Below are positions 44,749 to 53,059 of a stretch of 64,000 nucleotides of DNA, piece by piece. The stretch covers positions 496,001 to 560,000 of the forward strand of contig NZ_JAHYBZ010000004.1 of assembly GCF_019430885.1 (NCBI RefSeq), read 5' to 3'. Origin of the DNA: Roseomonas alba. Its GTDB lineage: Bacteria > Pseudomonadota > Alphaproteobacteria > Acetobacterales > Acetobacteraceae. Position 1 is the stretch's first letter; each line of letters starts with the position of its first letter. The notes under the pieces were generated by a model that saw only the letters and a program-made list of their open reading frames with translations, ran no database searches and was not told where the DNA came from. The translations under genes and the position numbers were made by a program.

Positions 44749-46650
44749 ATGCTGTTCGGATCCCTGTTCCGGCTGGGCGTGTGCCGTTGCGGCTCCGCCT
44801 CCGATGCGCTGCCGCTTTCGGCCGAACCGGTCCAGCCGCCGCCCGGCGGCGATCCGGCGCTCGGCCCGGCCTTCGGTCCTCTGCCCGGCCCGGAAGCCTC
44901 CTGGACGAGCTTCCGCGCCGGACCGATCACCGTCGTCTACACCCTCGACGCGGTGACGCATCCCTTCCACGCCCTGCCGCCGGACCGCGCCGCACCGCCG
45001 GCCGGCCCGACCGATGTCGCCATAGGCGGCCTGGCCCTCGGCCAGGTCTCGGACCCCGCGCATCCTGCCCATGTGCAGGCGGTGGCGCTGATGGCGGCCT
45101 ATTCGGCCGAGATCTACCGGAAGCTCGGCTTCAAGGTGCCGGCGACCGCGACCATCCGCCTCTGCACCCATGGCGGCGAGGCCGGCGCGAACTACCGCGG
45201 CGGCACCGAGGTCTGGCTCGACCATCTCTGGGTCTCCACCCGCCTCGACGGCCCCGATGCGCTGCTGACCGTCGCGCATGAGCTGTTTCACCGCGTCCAG
45301 TATCTCTACAACCCGACCACGGCGAAGACCTCGCCCCTCTACGCCGCGCTGCGCGAGGGCGGTGCGCGCCTTGCCGAGGACTGGGTCCTCAATTCCGGCG
45401 ACCGCTACCTCAAGGACGGCGCCGAACTGCTCGGCGATCCGGGCCGGCCCCTGCTGTTCCACCACGCCCCGGGCGGCGAGATCGCCCCGCATTCCTACGC
45501 CGCCGCCCTGTTCTGGCGCTGGATGTGCGAGCAGCACGGCAAGGTCCCGCGCGACATCACCGGCGGGCATGAGGTGATGCGCGCCATCCTCGAAGGCATG
45601 ATCGACGAGACCGGCTACATCCTGCAGGATCTGCGCGAGGCGCGCAGCCTCGTGGTCGGCCAAGGCCATCTCGACCGCTTCGAGCACCTCGACGTGAAGG
45701 GCGGCGAAACGCTCTCGACCGAGACCGACTGGGGCAATTTCCTCGTCGCCAACTGGATGCACGGCACGGCGAAGCCGGTGGTCGACCTGCGCTTCGACTA
45801 TGTCGAGGACGATGCCGATGGCGGCCGCTTCGCGAAGAAGCGCCCCTTCGTCTGGCCGAACGAGACCATCCACGCCGAACGCCTCACGACCAAGCCCTAT
45901 GTCTTCGAGATCCCGGCCGGCGCGGTGCGGGCCGGCTTCGCCGCGCGCTACACCATCATCGACCTGGCCGGCGCGCCGCCGCCCCTGCTGCAGGTCGATT
46001 TCGCCGTCGATCAGGGCATGGAGGACCCGCTGGTCCAGCTCCTGCTCATCCGCCGCGACGGGTCGGGCCAGGAGTTCCTGCAGGACCTGATCCGCATCGA
46101 TGCGCGGCACTGGACACGCTTCGTGCCGACAGCGGGCCTCGCCCAGGTCATTGTCATCGTGGCGGCGCGGGAGAAGCCCGGGCGTTACCGCCTCGCCATC
46201 GCCGCCGCATCCGACAAGCCGGTGCTGCACGTCACCCCCTGGAACGCCGCGCCCGGCACCAGCTTCGAGACCGATCCCCGCGCCGCCGACTGGCCCTGGG
46301 CCTCCCCCGACCTGGCGCTGGACGGCAATGACATCCGCCTGCGCGCCACCAACCGCGGCGACGCGCCGACCCCGCCCCTGCCTGTTGCCTTCGCCGCCCA
46401 GGGCACCACGCCGGACGTGCCGTTGCGCGCCGCGCAATGGCGGCCGCTCGGGGACGCCACGCTGCCACCCATCCCGCCGGGCGGGACGGCCGAGATCCGC
46501 ATTCCCTGGCAGGCCCCCGGCATTCCAGTCGCCGCGAAGGGCTGGGGCCTACGCGCCACCATCAGCGGGGCCGACCATGGCCGCGACATCGTCGTGCTCT
46601 CCTCGGTCGGCGCGGTGAACCGCCCGAAGCGCATCGACGCCGTGCTGTGA
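44749..46650 (+). CDS. Putative zinc metallopeptidase with C-terminal beta domains
   Basis: A 633-residue protein I cannot name. A gluzincin-type motif VAHELFHRVQYLYN provides HExxH at 177-181, and ALREGGARLAED offers the third ligand Glu203, 22 residues after the second His. This resembles the MXAN_6640/M30-like pattern of His-Glu-x-x-His followed by a Glu in an E-G-x-A-x-x-x-E-D block. The rest is beta-rich and probably forms several Ig-like or carbohydrate-binding-type domains. A short Cys-containing N-terminus (FRLGVCRCGSASD) is not a clear signal peptide. Strong GAGGAGACGAGG precedes ATG 44749. It follows the ModE-type gene and ends at a shared terminator hairpin. Confidence 0.65.
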   Translation: MLFGSLFRLGVCRCGSASDALPLSAEPVQPPPGGDPALGPAFGPLPGPEASWTSFRAGPITVVYTLDAVTHPFHALPPDRAAPPAGPTDVAIGGLALGQVSDPAHPAHVQAVALMAAYSAEIYRKLGFKVPATATIRLCTHGGEAGANYRGGTEVWLDHLWVSTRLDGPDALLTVAHELFHRVQYLYNPTTAKTSPLYAALREGGARLAEDWVLNSGDRYLKDGAELLGDPGRPLLFHHAPGGEIAPHSYAAALFWRWMCEQHGKVPRDITGGHEVMRAILEGMIDETGYILQDLREARSLVVGQGHLDRFEHLDVKGGETLSTETDWGNFLVANWMHGTAKPVVDLRFDYVEDDADGGRFAKKRPFVWPNETIHAERLTTKPYVFEIPAGAVRAGFAARYTIIDLAGAPPPLLQVDFAVDQGMEDPLVQLLLIRRDGSGQEFLQDLIRIDARHWTRFVPTAGLAQVIVIVAAREKPGRYRLAIAAASDKPVLHVTPWNAAPGTSFETDPRAADWPWASPDLALDGNDIRLRATNRGDAPTPPLPVAFAAQGTTPDVPLRAAQWRPLGDATLPPIPPGGTAEIRIPWQAPGIPVAAKGWGLRATISGADHGRDIVVLSSVGAVNRPKRIDAVL

Positions 46651-46682
46651 TCTGAATCACCGCCCCCGCGCAAAGGTGAACG

Positions 46683-46704
46683 CACACTGAAGGACTTCAG
46701 TGTG
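46683..46704. terminator. Bidirectional hairpin overlapping the cyclase stop codon
   Basis: CACACTGAAG (46683-46692) pairs perfectly with CTTCAGTGTG (46695-46704) around GA. It lies between the metallopeptidase-like gene and the convergent cyclase gene, and contains the latter's TGA (46697-46699). Both genes probably end here; there is no long T-run. Confidence 0.65.
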
Positions 46705-49700
46705 GGGGCCTGTCCATCATGGCGCGGATGCGCACGGCAAGGGGTCGCATCGACAGCTCCTCGGCCATGCCGAGCGCGCGGTGGAAGGTGGTTTCGGCCA
46801 TAGCCTCGTCGCCGGCGCGCCGGGCGATCTGCGCCTCGATCATCAGCGCATGAGCGAGCGCCCCCCGCGCACCCTGCCGCTCCGCGAGGTTCCGCGCCGC
46901 CTTCGCCTGCGTCGCCGCCGCCTCGTCTTCCCCGGCGGCGAGATGCGCCTCGGCCAACAGGGCGAGACGCAATGGCTGCTGGTACAGAAAGCCCATCGCA
47001 TCGGCATGCGCAACCGCGGCGGAGAGCTGCTGCACCCCGTCCCGCCAGCGCCCGGCGGCCGTGCAGGCCGCGCCGAAGAAGCCTTCGGCGACCGGGATCA
47101 TCAGCTCCGTCTCCGCCTTTCGCGCGAAATCCAGCGCAGCCTCCAACGAGGTCATTGCCGCGTTGGGCTCGCCCGTCATCAGGCGCAGATGCCCCTCGGC
47201 AATGGATGCGAAGATCGAGGTGAAGGGCCGCTTCACCGTCGCGGCCAGCGCCTGGCAGGCTTCCACCGCCTCCGAGGCCCGCTGGAACTCCCCCAGTTCC
47301 GACAAGGCCCGCGCCCGGTAGCCCAGCGCCACCACGGCGAGCGGCCGATCGAGCCCGAAGCGATCGAGATAGCCCGGCTGCTCCGCAAGCTCGGCCACCG
47401 TCGCCATGGCCGTCGCCGCCGCGGCGAACTGGTTCAGTCCCACCTGGCCGAGCCCCGCCTGGAATCCCGCGCGCACCACCAGCGCCGCATCACCGGCACT
47501 GCGCCCGATCGCCGCCGCCCGTTCCGCGGCCCCGATCGCGCCGGCATTGTCCCCCGCGAGCCAGCATTGATGGCTCATGAAAATGGCGAGCTGCCCAAGC
47601 CGGTGGTGGTCGCCGAGCCGCTGCGCGATCCGCTCCGCCTCGCGCAGCCGTTCGAACAACGGCGCCACCTGGCCGAGCCGGAACATCGGCGTGCGCAGGT
47701 CGAAGCGGATATCCACCGCGTCCTGCAGCACCTCCTCGGCGTCCGGCAGGTGTTTCAGGGCGCCGATCGCCTGCTCGAAGAACTGCACCGCCTCCCGGTT
47801 CGCCGAGCGCGCCGCGGCCTTGGCCCCCGCCTGCCGGCCATAGCGTGCCGCCTTGGCCCAGGCCTCGCCGCGCGCGGCATGCAGCGCCAGCGCCTCGACC
47901 CGGTTGGTCATGCGCTCGCCATGCGGACCTTCCAGCACCGCCAGCAGCCGGGCGTGCCGGTCGCGGCGATAGGTCTTCAGCATGCCGGCATAGGTGGTTT
48001 CCTGGATCAGCGCGTGGCGGAACTCGAAGACTGCCTCCTCGCCTTCCAGCGAGCCGCCCATCAGATTCGCATGGGCGAGGCGCGCCAGGGCCGGGACCAC
48101 CTCGCGCTCCGGCCGCTCCAGCATCGCGGCGAGGACGGGCGGCGCGACCTCCCGCGCCATGATCGCCGCGGCCTGGAGCACCTGCTTGTCGGCCGGCAGC
48201 AGGCGGTCGATGCGCGATGCGATCAGGCTGCGCACCGTGTCCGGCAGGTCGAGCGTGTCGACATCCGCCACCAGCCGGTAATCCCCCACCTCCCCCACCA
48301 GGGCGCCCTGTTCGAGCAGGGAGGAGATGCATTCCTCGAGGAAGAAGGGATTGCCGCCGGTGCGTTCGGCGAGCAGCCGGGCCAGGCGATGGTTGCCGAC
48401 GGCATCGCCCAGCATGCGCCGGATCAGTTCCAGCGTGCTGTCGCGCGTCAGCGGGTCGACGCGCAGCGCGCTGATGCTGTCCGGCCAGGCGTGGGTGAAT
48501 TCCGGCCGGTGATCCAGCAGCAGCATCTGCCGCGACGCCGGCAGGCTATCCGCCACGCGGTCCAGCACGGCAAGCGTCTCGCCATCGGCCCAGTGCAGAT
48601 CCTCGACGGTCAGCACCAGCGGGGACTGGTCGGCGAGGTGGCGGAACCAGCCGGCAAAGGCCGAATGCAGCCTGCGCTGCCGCTGGTCGGGGGCGAGCGC
48701 CTTCCAGAACGGTTCCTCGGGCCCGTGGCTCAGCGTCGCGACCAGCGCGGGCACGGCATCGGCCATGCCGGTGGCGTCGCGCAGCCCCTGTTCCACCCGA
48801 TCATGCACGCGCGCCGTGTCGTCCTCGGGCTCGATGCCGAAATGGCTGCGCGCGAGGCTCGCCAGGGGCGCGAGCGGCGTCGTCGCGTCGTAGCGCTGGC
48901 AGAAGGCGTGCATCACCCGCGGATTGTCATGCGGCTGGCGGGCGAGGAATTCATGCACCAGGCGCGACTTGCCACAGCCGGCATCGCCGACCAGGACGAC
49001 CCCGGCGCCATGCCCGGCAATGGACCGGTTCAGCGTCGCATCCAGCACCGACATCTCGCCGGTCCGGCAAATGAAGGGCGTCCGGCGCCGCCGGGTCGCC
49101 ACTTCGAGCCGCGGCCGCCGCGGATCGACGGTGACGAGGCGATAGACCTCCACCGGTTCGCTGGCACCGCGCAGGTCCAGCATGCGCGGCGTATCGACTG
49201 TCACATAACCTTCAACCAGCCGCAGCGTGGCCGCGGAAATCCAGGCCTCGCCCGGTTCCGTCGCCTGTTCGATACGCGCGGCGATGTGCACCACGGCCCC
49301 CGCCGCATCGAGCCCGGCGGAGAGATCATTGGCCACATCATGGACGACGACCTCGCCCGAATGCACGCCGATGCGCGTCGCGATGTCGATGCCGTGCCGC
49401 GCCCGCTGTTCCTGCCCGATCCGCCGCAGCAAGTCGCGCATGTGGATGGCCGCGCAGCAGGCGCCGAGCGCGTGCTGCTCCATCGCCACCGGCGCGCCGA
49501 ACATCGCCATGATGCCGTCGCCGACCACGCGGTTGACCGTGCCGCCATAGCGCCGCACCGCCTCGACCATCGCATCCATGGCCGGGCGGAAATACTCGCG
49601 CGCGCGTTCCGGGTCCTCATTGAAGATCAGCCGGGTCGAACCGCGGATATCGGCAAACAGCACCGAGAGCGCCTTGCGCTCCTCGGGCCGCGGCGTCGGC

Positions 49701-49801
49701 ACAGGCGTCAGGGACTGCCCGCAGCCATGGCAGAACCGGGCACCCGCAAGCACGGGCGTCCCGCATCTCGGGCACCTGTTGGGCTCTTCCGCAGCCGACA
49801 T
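46697..49801 (-). CDS. Class III adenylate/guanylate cyclase fused to AAA-type ATPase and TPR region
   Basis: A 1034-residue multidomain signalling protein. Residues 10-27 form a zinc ribbon (Cys10, 13, 24, 27). A class III cyclase domain (about 42-200) keeps both metal aspartates (Asp51 in LFADIRGST and Asp95 in RVVGDGIMAMFGAP) and the RIGVHSGEV strand. An STAND-like ATPase follows (Walker A VGDAGCGKS at about 271-279, LTVEDLHWAD as Walker B), then an alpha-solenoid of TPR-like helices to the end. Such proteins usually integrate signals through cAMP or cGMP, but targets are unknown. It is monocistronic and divergent from a small gene only 49 bases away. Confidence 0.88.
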   Translation of the reverse strand: MSAAEEPNRCPRCGTPVLAGARFCHGCGQSLTPVPTPRPEERKALSVLFADIRGSTRLIFNEDPERAREYFRPAMDAMVEAVRRYGGTVNRVVGDGIMAMFGAPVAMEQHALGACCAAIHMRDLLRRIGQEQRARHGIDIATRIGVHSGEVVVHDVANDLSAGLDAAGAVVHIAARIEQATEPGEAWISAATLRLVEGYVTVDTPRMLDLRGASEPVEVYRLVTVDPRRPRLEVATRRRRTPFICRTGEMSVLDATLNRSIAGHGAGVVLVGDAGCGKSRLVHEFLARQPHDNPRVMHAFCQRYDATTPLAPLASLARSHFGIEPEDDTARVHDRVEQGLRDATGMADAVPALVATLSHGPEEPFWKALAPDQRQRRLHSAFAGWFRHLADQSPLVLTVEDLHWADGETLAVLDRVADSLPASRQMLLLDHRPEFTHAWPDSISALRVDPLTRDSTLELIRRMLGDAVGNHRLARLLAERTGGNPFFLEECISSLLEQGALVGEVGDYRLVADVDTLDLPDTVRSLIASRIDRLLPADKQVLQAAAIMAREVAPPVLAAMLERPEREVVPALARLAHANLMGGSLEGEEAVFEFRHALIQETTYAGMLKTYRRDRHARLLAVLEGPHGERMTNRVEALALHAARGEAWAKAARYGRQAGAKAAARSANREAVQFFEQAIGALKHLPDAEEVLQDAVDIRFDLRTPMFRLGQVAPLFERLREAERIAQRLGDHHRLGQLAIFMSHQCWLAGDNAGAIGAAERAAAIGRSAGDAALVVRAGFQAGLGQVGLNQFAAAATAMATVAELAEQPGYLDRFGLDRPLAVVALGYRARALSELGEFQRASEAVEACQALAATVKRPFTSIFASIAEGHLRLMTGEPNAAMTSLEAALDFARKAETELMIPVAEGFFGAACTAAGRWRDGVQQLSAAVAHADAMGFLYQQPLRLALLAEAHLAAGEDEAAATQAKAARNLAERQGARGALAHALMIEAQIARRAGDEAMAETTFHRALGMAEELSMRPLAVRIRAMMDRPPH

Positions 49802-49850
49802 GAGAATGCGATACCACCTACGGTTACAGAGATGAAGGATCGACCATCAC

Positions 49851-50198
49851 ATGTCCAACGATCCCTTTGAGAAGATGCCCCTCGCCAAGGCTCGCGAGGC
49901 AAGCTTCGACGCCGACGCCGACATGGCGACCTACGAGATTCACTGGCCCGCCGGGTCGGTGACCCGCGCCGTGTTCCACCCGGGCGCCTTCACTGTCACC
50001 TACAAGCAGTCGGGACGCATCCAGCGTTACCTGATGATTGACGGGGAATGGGTCGCCCAGGACCCGGAAGACGTCGTCGCCGGCCAGCCGGTGAAGCGCG
50101 ACGAGGTCGGCGTGATCCAGCGCGTCGTGAACCTGGGGGACACGCCGCTCGACGCGGACAAGGACCAGGAAGGCGGACGGTCGAAGGTCTGGCCGTGA
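49851..50198 (+). CDS. Small conserved-looking hypothetical protein
   Basis: A 115-residue soluble protein with no signal peptide or membrane helix. It has YEIHWPAGSVTRAVFHPGAFTVTYKQSGRIQRYLMIDGEWVAQDPEDV, suggestive of a small beta-barrel, and an acidic end. I do not recognise the family. ATG 49851 is close to the divergent cyclase start (49 bases apart), so the two may share a promoter region. Its sequence is well-behaved in codon use. Confidence 0.55.
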   Translation: MSNDPFEKMPLAKAREASFDADADMATYEIHWPAGSVTRAVFHPGAFTVTYKQSGRIQRYLMIDGEWVAQDPEDVVAGQPVKRDEVGVIQRVVNLGDTPLDADKDQEGGRSKVWP

Positions 50199-50221
50199 CG
50201 CGCTGACGGCCGAAGAAGGTC

Positions 50222-50260
50222 GAGGGAGGAACACCTCCCCCGAATCCCCCTCCGTTTTTT
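50222..50260 (+). terminator. Hairpin and T-tract after the hypothetical gene
   Basis: GGGAGG-aaca-CCTCCC (50224-50239) is followed, after a C-rich linker, by CCCTCCGTTTTTT, giving a T6 run. The A-type palindrome plus linker resembles the left module of the dispersed element, but here it ends in a T-tract, so it can act as an intrinsic terminator. Confidence 0.5.
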
Positions 50261-50436
50261 GGTGTGTTGCGCTGCTGCGCCGGTGGGGAGGGTGGAAGCC
50301 AAGGCTTGGCGCGGGAAGCGGACGTGCATGTTTGCGGGCGCTTCGCGGGAGGGCGTCAGCTACGCTCCGTCCAGGCCGCGACGGCCGGTGGCGCCACCGA
50401 ACATGCCCTGATCGAGCCCAAAGCCGGTAAGGCCCG

Positions 50437-50760
50437 GTGAAGCCGGCTTTCACGGCGGAGAGGCTGGTCCGACTATCTCCAGCGGGCAGCCGAGGACCAG
50501 GACGTCTTCAAGCGCATCAACGCCCTGATCGGGGATGCCCGCCGGCATCCCTTCGCCGGCATCGGCAAGCCGGAGTCCTTGAAGGGACCACTCGCGGGCT
50601 TCCGGTCACGCGGGAGCACCGCCTCGTCCACCGCGTCACGGGCAAGGCTGGCGAGGACGAGCGGATCGAGGGCGTGCAGGCGCGGTATCACGACGAGCAG
50701 GCGACGAAACGCAGCAGGCATCCGCAAGAGGCCATGGACGGGCGGGACAGAATGCGATAG
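50437..50760 (+). pseudogene. Decayed YoeB/Txe-family mRNA interferase toxin
   Basis: Residues WSDYLQRAAEDQDVFKRI, NALIGDARRHPFAGIGKPE and SLKGPLAGF, read from frame 50465, match the body of YoeB/Txe toxins (RelE superfamily). The C-terminal part PVTREHRLVHRVTGKAGED is only found one frame earlier, shared with the N-terminal KPAFTAE. Two small frame slips (near 50461 and near 50602) therefore break the gene, although a 107-codon ORF spans the whole region in the outer frame with a scrambled middle. No recognisable YefM/Phd antitoxin is upstream; only a short ORF end overlaps. The rest of the 50199-50873 gap shows nothing else. Confidence 0.7.
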
Positions 50761-50873
50761 GAATGATTTTCTATTCCATCGCCGCTCTTTGACTTTCGAA
50801 TCAGCCCCGCACCGATCCTTCCCGCCACCCCTGCAATTTGTCCAAATCAGCACACGCACCCGTGAGGCACACT

Positions 50874-51554
50874 CTACCCCCGCCCACGAAACCCCGTCGC
50901 CACCACATACAGTTCCGCGCTGTCCTTCCGGCTCGCCGGCGGCTTCATGTGCCGCACCACCGCGAAGTCCCGCTTCAACGTTGCCAGCATCTCCGCCTCC
51001 GTCCCGCCCTGGAACACCTTGGCGATGAAGGCCCCGCCCGGCGCCAGCACCCGCTGGGCGAAATCCAGCGCGATCTCGGCCAGCCCCATGATGCGCAGAT
51101 GGTCTGTCGCGTGGTGCCCCGTCGTGTTCGGCGCCATGTCGGACAGCACGGCATCGGCCTTGCCGCCCATGGCCGCGATCACGCGGTCTTCGGCCTCCTG
51201 TTCCGTGAAATCGCCCTGCAGCGTCACCGCGCCCGGCACCGGGTCCATCGGCAGCAGGTCGATGCCCACCACCTGGCCACGCGGCCCCACCGCCTCCACT
51301 GCCACCTGCGTCCAGCCACCCGGCGCCGCGCCCAGGTCGACGACCCGCATGCCCGGCTTCAGCAGCTTCAGCTTCTCCTCCATCTCGAGCAGCTTGAACG
51401 CCGCCCGCGACCGGAATCCGCGTTCCTTCGCCGCCCGCACATAGGGGTCGTTCAACTGCCGCGTCAGCCAGCGCTGGCTCGCGGTGGAACGCCCCTCGGC
51501 CGTGCGCAGTCGCGTCGTCATGCCCCGGCCTTGGCCGGGCGGTTGCTTCGCCAT
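50874..51554 (-). CDS. rlmE: 23S rRNA (uridine(2552)-2'-O)-methyltransferase RlmE
   Basis: A 226-residue FtsJ/RrmJ-type 2'-O-methyltransferase. It has SRAAFKLLEMEEKLKLLKPGMRVVDLGAAPGGWTQVA with SAM motif GAAPGG, Asp of LSDMAPNTTG, Lys in AKVFQG and Glu in SAELYVVATGF, forming the K-D-K-E catalytic set. It modifies U2552 of the A-loop late in large-subunit assembly. It follows ppx/gppA in the same direction after only 10 bases, a common pairing in this clade. Confidence 0.94.
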   Translation of the reverse strand: MAKQPPGQGRGMTTRLRTAEGRSTASQRWLTRQLNDPYVRAAKERGFRSRAAFKLLEMEEKLKLLKPGMRVVDLGAAPGGWTQVAVEAVGPRGQVVGIDLLPMDPVPGAVTLQGDFTEQEAEDRVIAAMGGKADAVLSDMAPNTTGHHATDHLRIMGLAEIALDFAQRVLAPGGAFIAKVFQGGTEAEMLATLKRDFAVVRHMKPPASRKDSAELYVVATGFRGRG

Positions 51555-51564
51555 GTCGTATTCC

Positions 51565-52683
51565 TTAGCGCCCGGCGCGGCGGCGCGATGCGCAGCGATC
51601 GGCGCGCATCATGCGGGTCAGCATGCCTTCCCGCAGGCCGCGATCGGCGACCGTGATACGTTCGGTCGGCCAGACCCGCCGGATCGCGGCATAGACCGCG
51701 CAGCCCGGCAGCACGAATTCCACGCGGTCCGGCCCGACGCAAGGGTGCTGCGCCAGCCCTTCCCGCCCCAGCGCGAACAGGTCGCCCAGCGCGGTGTCCG
51801 CCGCCTCGCAGTCCAGAGTCTTCCCATCCACCAGCGGCCGCTTGTAGCGCGGCAGCGCCATGGCGACACCGGCCAGCGTCGTCACGGTGCCCGAGGTCCC
51901 CATCAGCCGCACCCCGCCGCGCCGGATCTCCTGCCCGATGCAGTGGACGCGGTCGAAATGCGCCAGGTGGTCGGCGACTTCCGCGACCACCTCGCAGAAG
52001 CCGCGTTCGGTGAAGCAGTCCTGCCCGGCGCGCTCGGCCAACGTCACCACGCCGAGCGGCAGGGAAAGGTAACCGATCAGTTCCGGCGAAGCGCCGTAAT
52101 GCGCGCCTTCCGGCACGCGGATCCAGGCGATCTCGGTGCTGCCCCCGCCGATGTCGAACAGCAGGGCGCGCCGGTCCTTCGGTTCCATCAGCGGCGCGCA
52201 GGATTCCATCGCGAGTTCGGCTTCTTCGCGCGCCGAGATGATGCGCAGATGCAGCCCCGTCTCGGCCGTGATGCGCGACAGGAAGGACCGTCCATTGGTC
52301 GCGCGCCGGCAGGCCTCGGTGGCAACCGCCTCGAAGCGCCGGACCGGCCGGCGGGCGAGTTTGTCGGCGCAGGCGCGCAGGGCGGTCGCGGCGCGGTCCA
52401 TAGCCCCGTCGGCAAGCCGCCCCGACTGCGCAAGCCCTTCACCCAGCCGCACGATGCGGCTGAAGGAATCGACCACGCGGAAGCCCGACCCGGTCGGCGC
52501 CGCGATCAGCAGCCGGCAATTGTTGGTGCCGAGATCGAGCGCAGCGAAGGCTGCGGATGCCGGGTCGCTCCGCGCGAAGACCGACGCCGCCGGGAGGGGC
52601 GGGAGGTCGGGGGCGGGGCGTGTCGTCGTCTCGGGCATTGCAGGGTCCGGACCAACGGCGGCGGCTGTCGGTCTCGCTGTCAT
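51565..52683 (-). CDS. Ppx/GppA family phosphatase
   Basis: A 372-residue exopolyphosphatase/pppGpp phosphohydrolase with the ASKHA fold. ALDLGTNNCRLLIA is the phosphate-1 loop, FDIGGGSTEI the second phosphate loop and GVRLMGTSGTVTTL the third region. It degrades polyphosphate or pppGpp in the stringent response. ATG 52683 was chosen; a second ATG at 52638 (MPETTTRPAPD) is possible because the N-terminal 40 residues are not conserved. It forms an operon with rlmE. Confidence 0.9.
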   Translation of the reverse strand: MTARPTAAAVGPDPAMPETTTRPAPDLPPLPAASVFARSDPASAAFAALDLGTNNCRLLIAAPTGSGFRVVDSFSRIVRLGEGLAQSGRLADGAMDRAATALRACADKLARRPVRRFEAVATEACRRATNGRSFLSRITAETGLHLRIISAREEAELAMESCAPLMEPKDRRALLFDIGGGSTEIAWIRVPEGAHYGASPELIGYLSLPLGVVTLAERAGQDCFTERGFCEVVAEVADHLAHFDRVHCIGQEIRRGGVRLMGTSGTVTTLAGVAMALPRYKRPLVDGKTLDCEAADTALGDLFALGREGLAQHPCVGPDRVEFVLPGCAVYAAIRRVWPTERITVADRGLREGMLTRMMRADRCASRRRAGR

Positions 52684-52764
52684 GATCCGGAGATGTGGGG
52701 GCCGGGGCAAGGGCTTTCCATGCTTACCTTGGCGGAAGGACCTCACGACATGTCACAGACGGTG

Positions 52765-52793
52765 TTGCCCACCCCGCCCGAGGGTGCTACATG
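52765..52793 (+). promoter_or_regulatory. Candidate promoter of tRNA-Gln
   Basis: TTGCCC (52765-52770) and TACATG (52788-52793) are separated by 17 bases, about 30 bases upstream of the tRNA 5' end. The -10 is imperfect, as is usual in this GC-rich genome. Confidence 0.35.
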
Positions 52794-52822
52794 CCCCGCC
52801 CCGGCCGATGGCCGGGCCCGCT

Positions 52823-52896
52823 TGGGGGATAGTTTAACGGTAAAACTCCCGACTCTGACTCGGGCATTCTTGGTTCGAATCCAGGTCCCCCAGCCA
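52823..52896 (+). tRNA. tRNA-Gln (anticodon CTG)
   Basis: A complete cloverleaf. The acceptor stem is TGGGGGA/TCCCCCA with discriminator G and encoded CCA (52894-52896). The D arm has AGTTTAACGGTAAAACT, the anticodon arm is CCCGA-CTCTGAC-TCGGG with anticodon CTG reading CAG codons, and the T arm is TTGGTTCGAATCCAG (TTCGAAT). The weak first T-A acceptor pair is typical of bacterial tRNA-Gln. Confidence 0.96.
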
Positions 52897-53024
52897 ATCT
52901 TCCCTTCTCTACGACGTTGAGGCCTCTACGGCGCACCACGGTGCAGCTGTGGTCTCGCCTCGCCCCTGCTCGCGCGCTGGAGCGGCTACCGCACTCCAGC
53001 GTCGTGTCCTCAGCGAGCTCATCG

Positions 53025-53052
53025 CCCGACCCGGTGCTCCCACCGGATCGGG
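53025..53052. terminator. Hairpin at the 3' end of the aminopeptidase gene
   Basis: CCCGACCCGGTG pairs with CACCGGATCGGG with one mismatch around CTCC. It lies 7 bases beyond the stop of the minus-strand aminopeptidase gene and has no T-run. The remaining 52897-53024 stretch shows no gene. Confidence 0.5.
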
Positions 53053-53059
53053 GCAAGCC

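Noticed and set aside
46700-49870. A 1056-codon ORF opposite the cyclase-ATPase gene
   Set aside because: It has the same length as the real gene, a biased HRR-rich composition and no family features.
50401-50440. Remnant of an antitoxin gene before the toxin pseudogene
   Set aside because: A short frame ends in ALIEPKAGKAR and overlaps GTG 50437, but it shows no clear YefM, Phd or ParD similarity, so it is not annotated.
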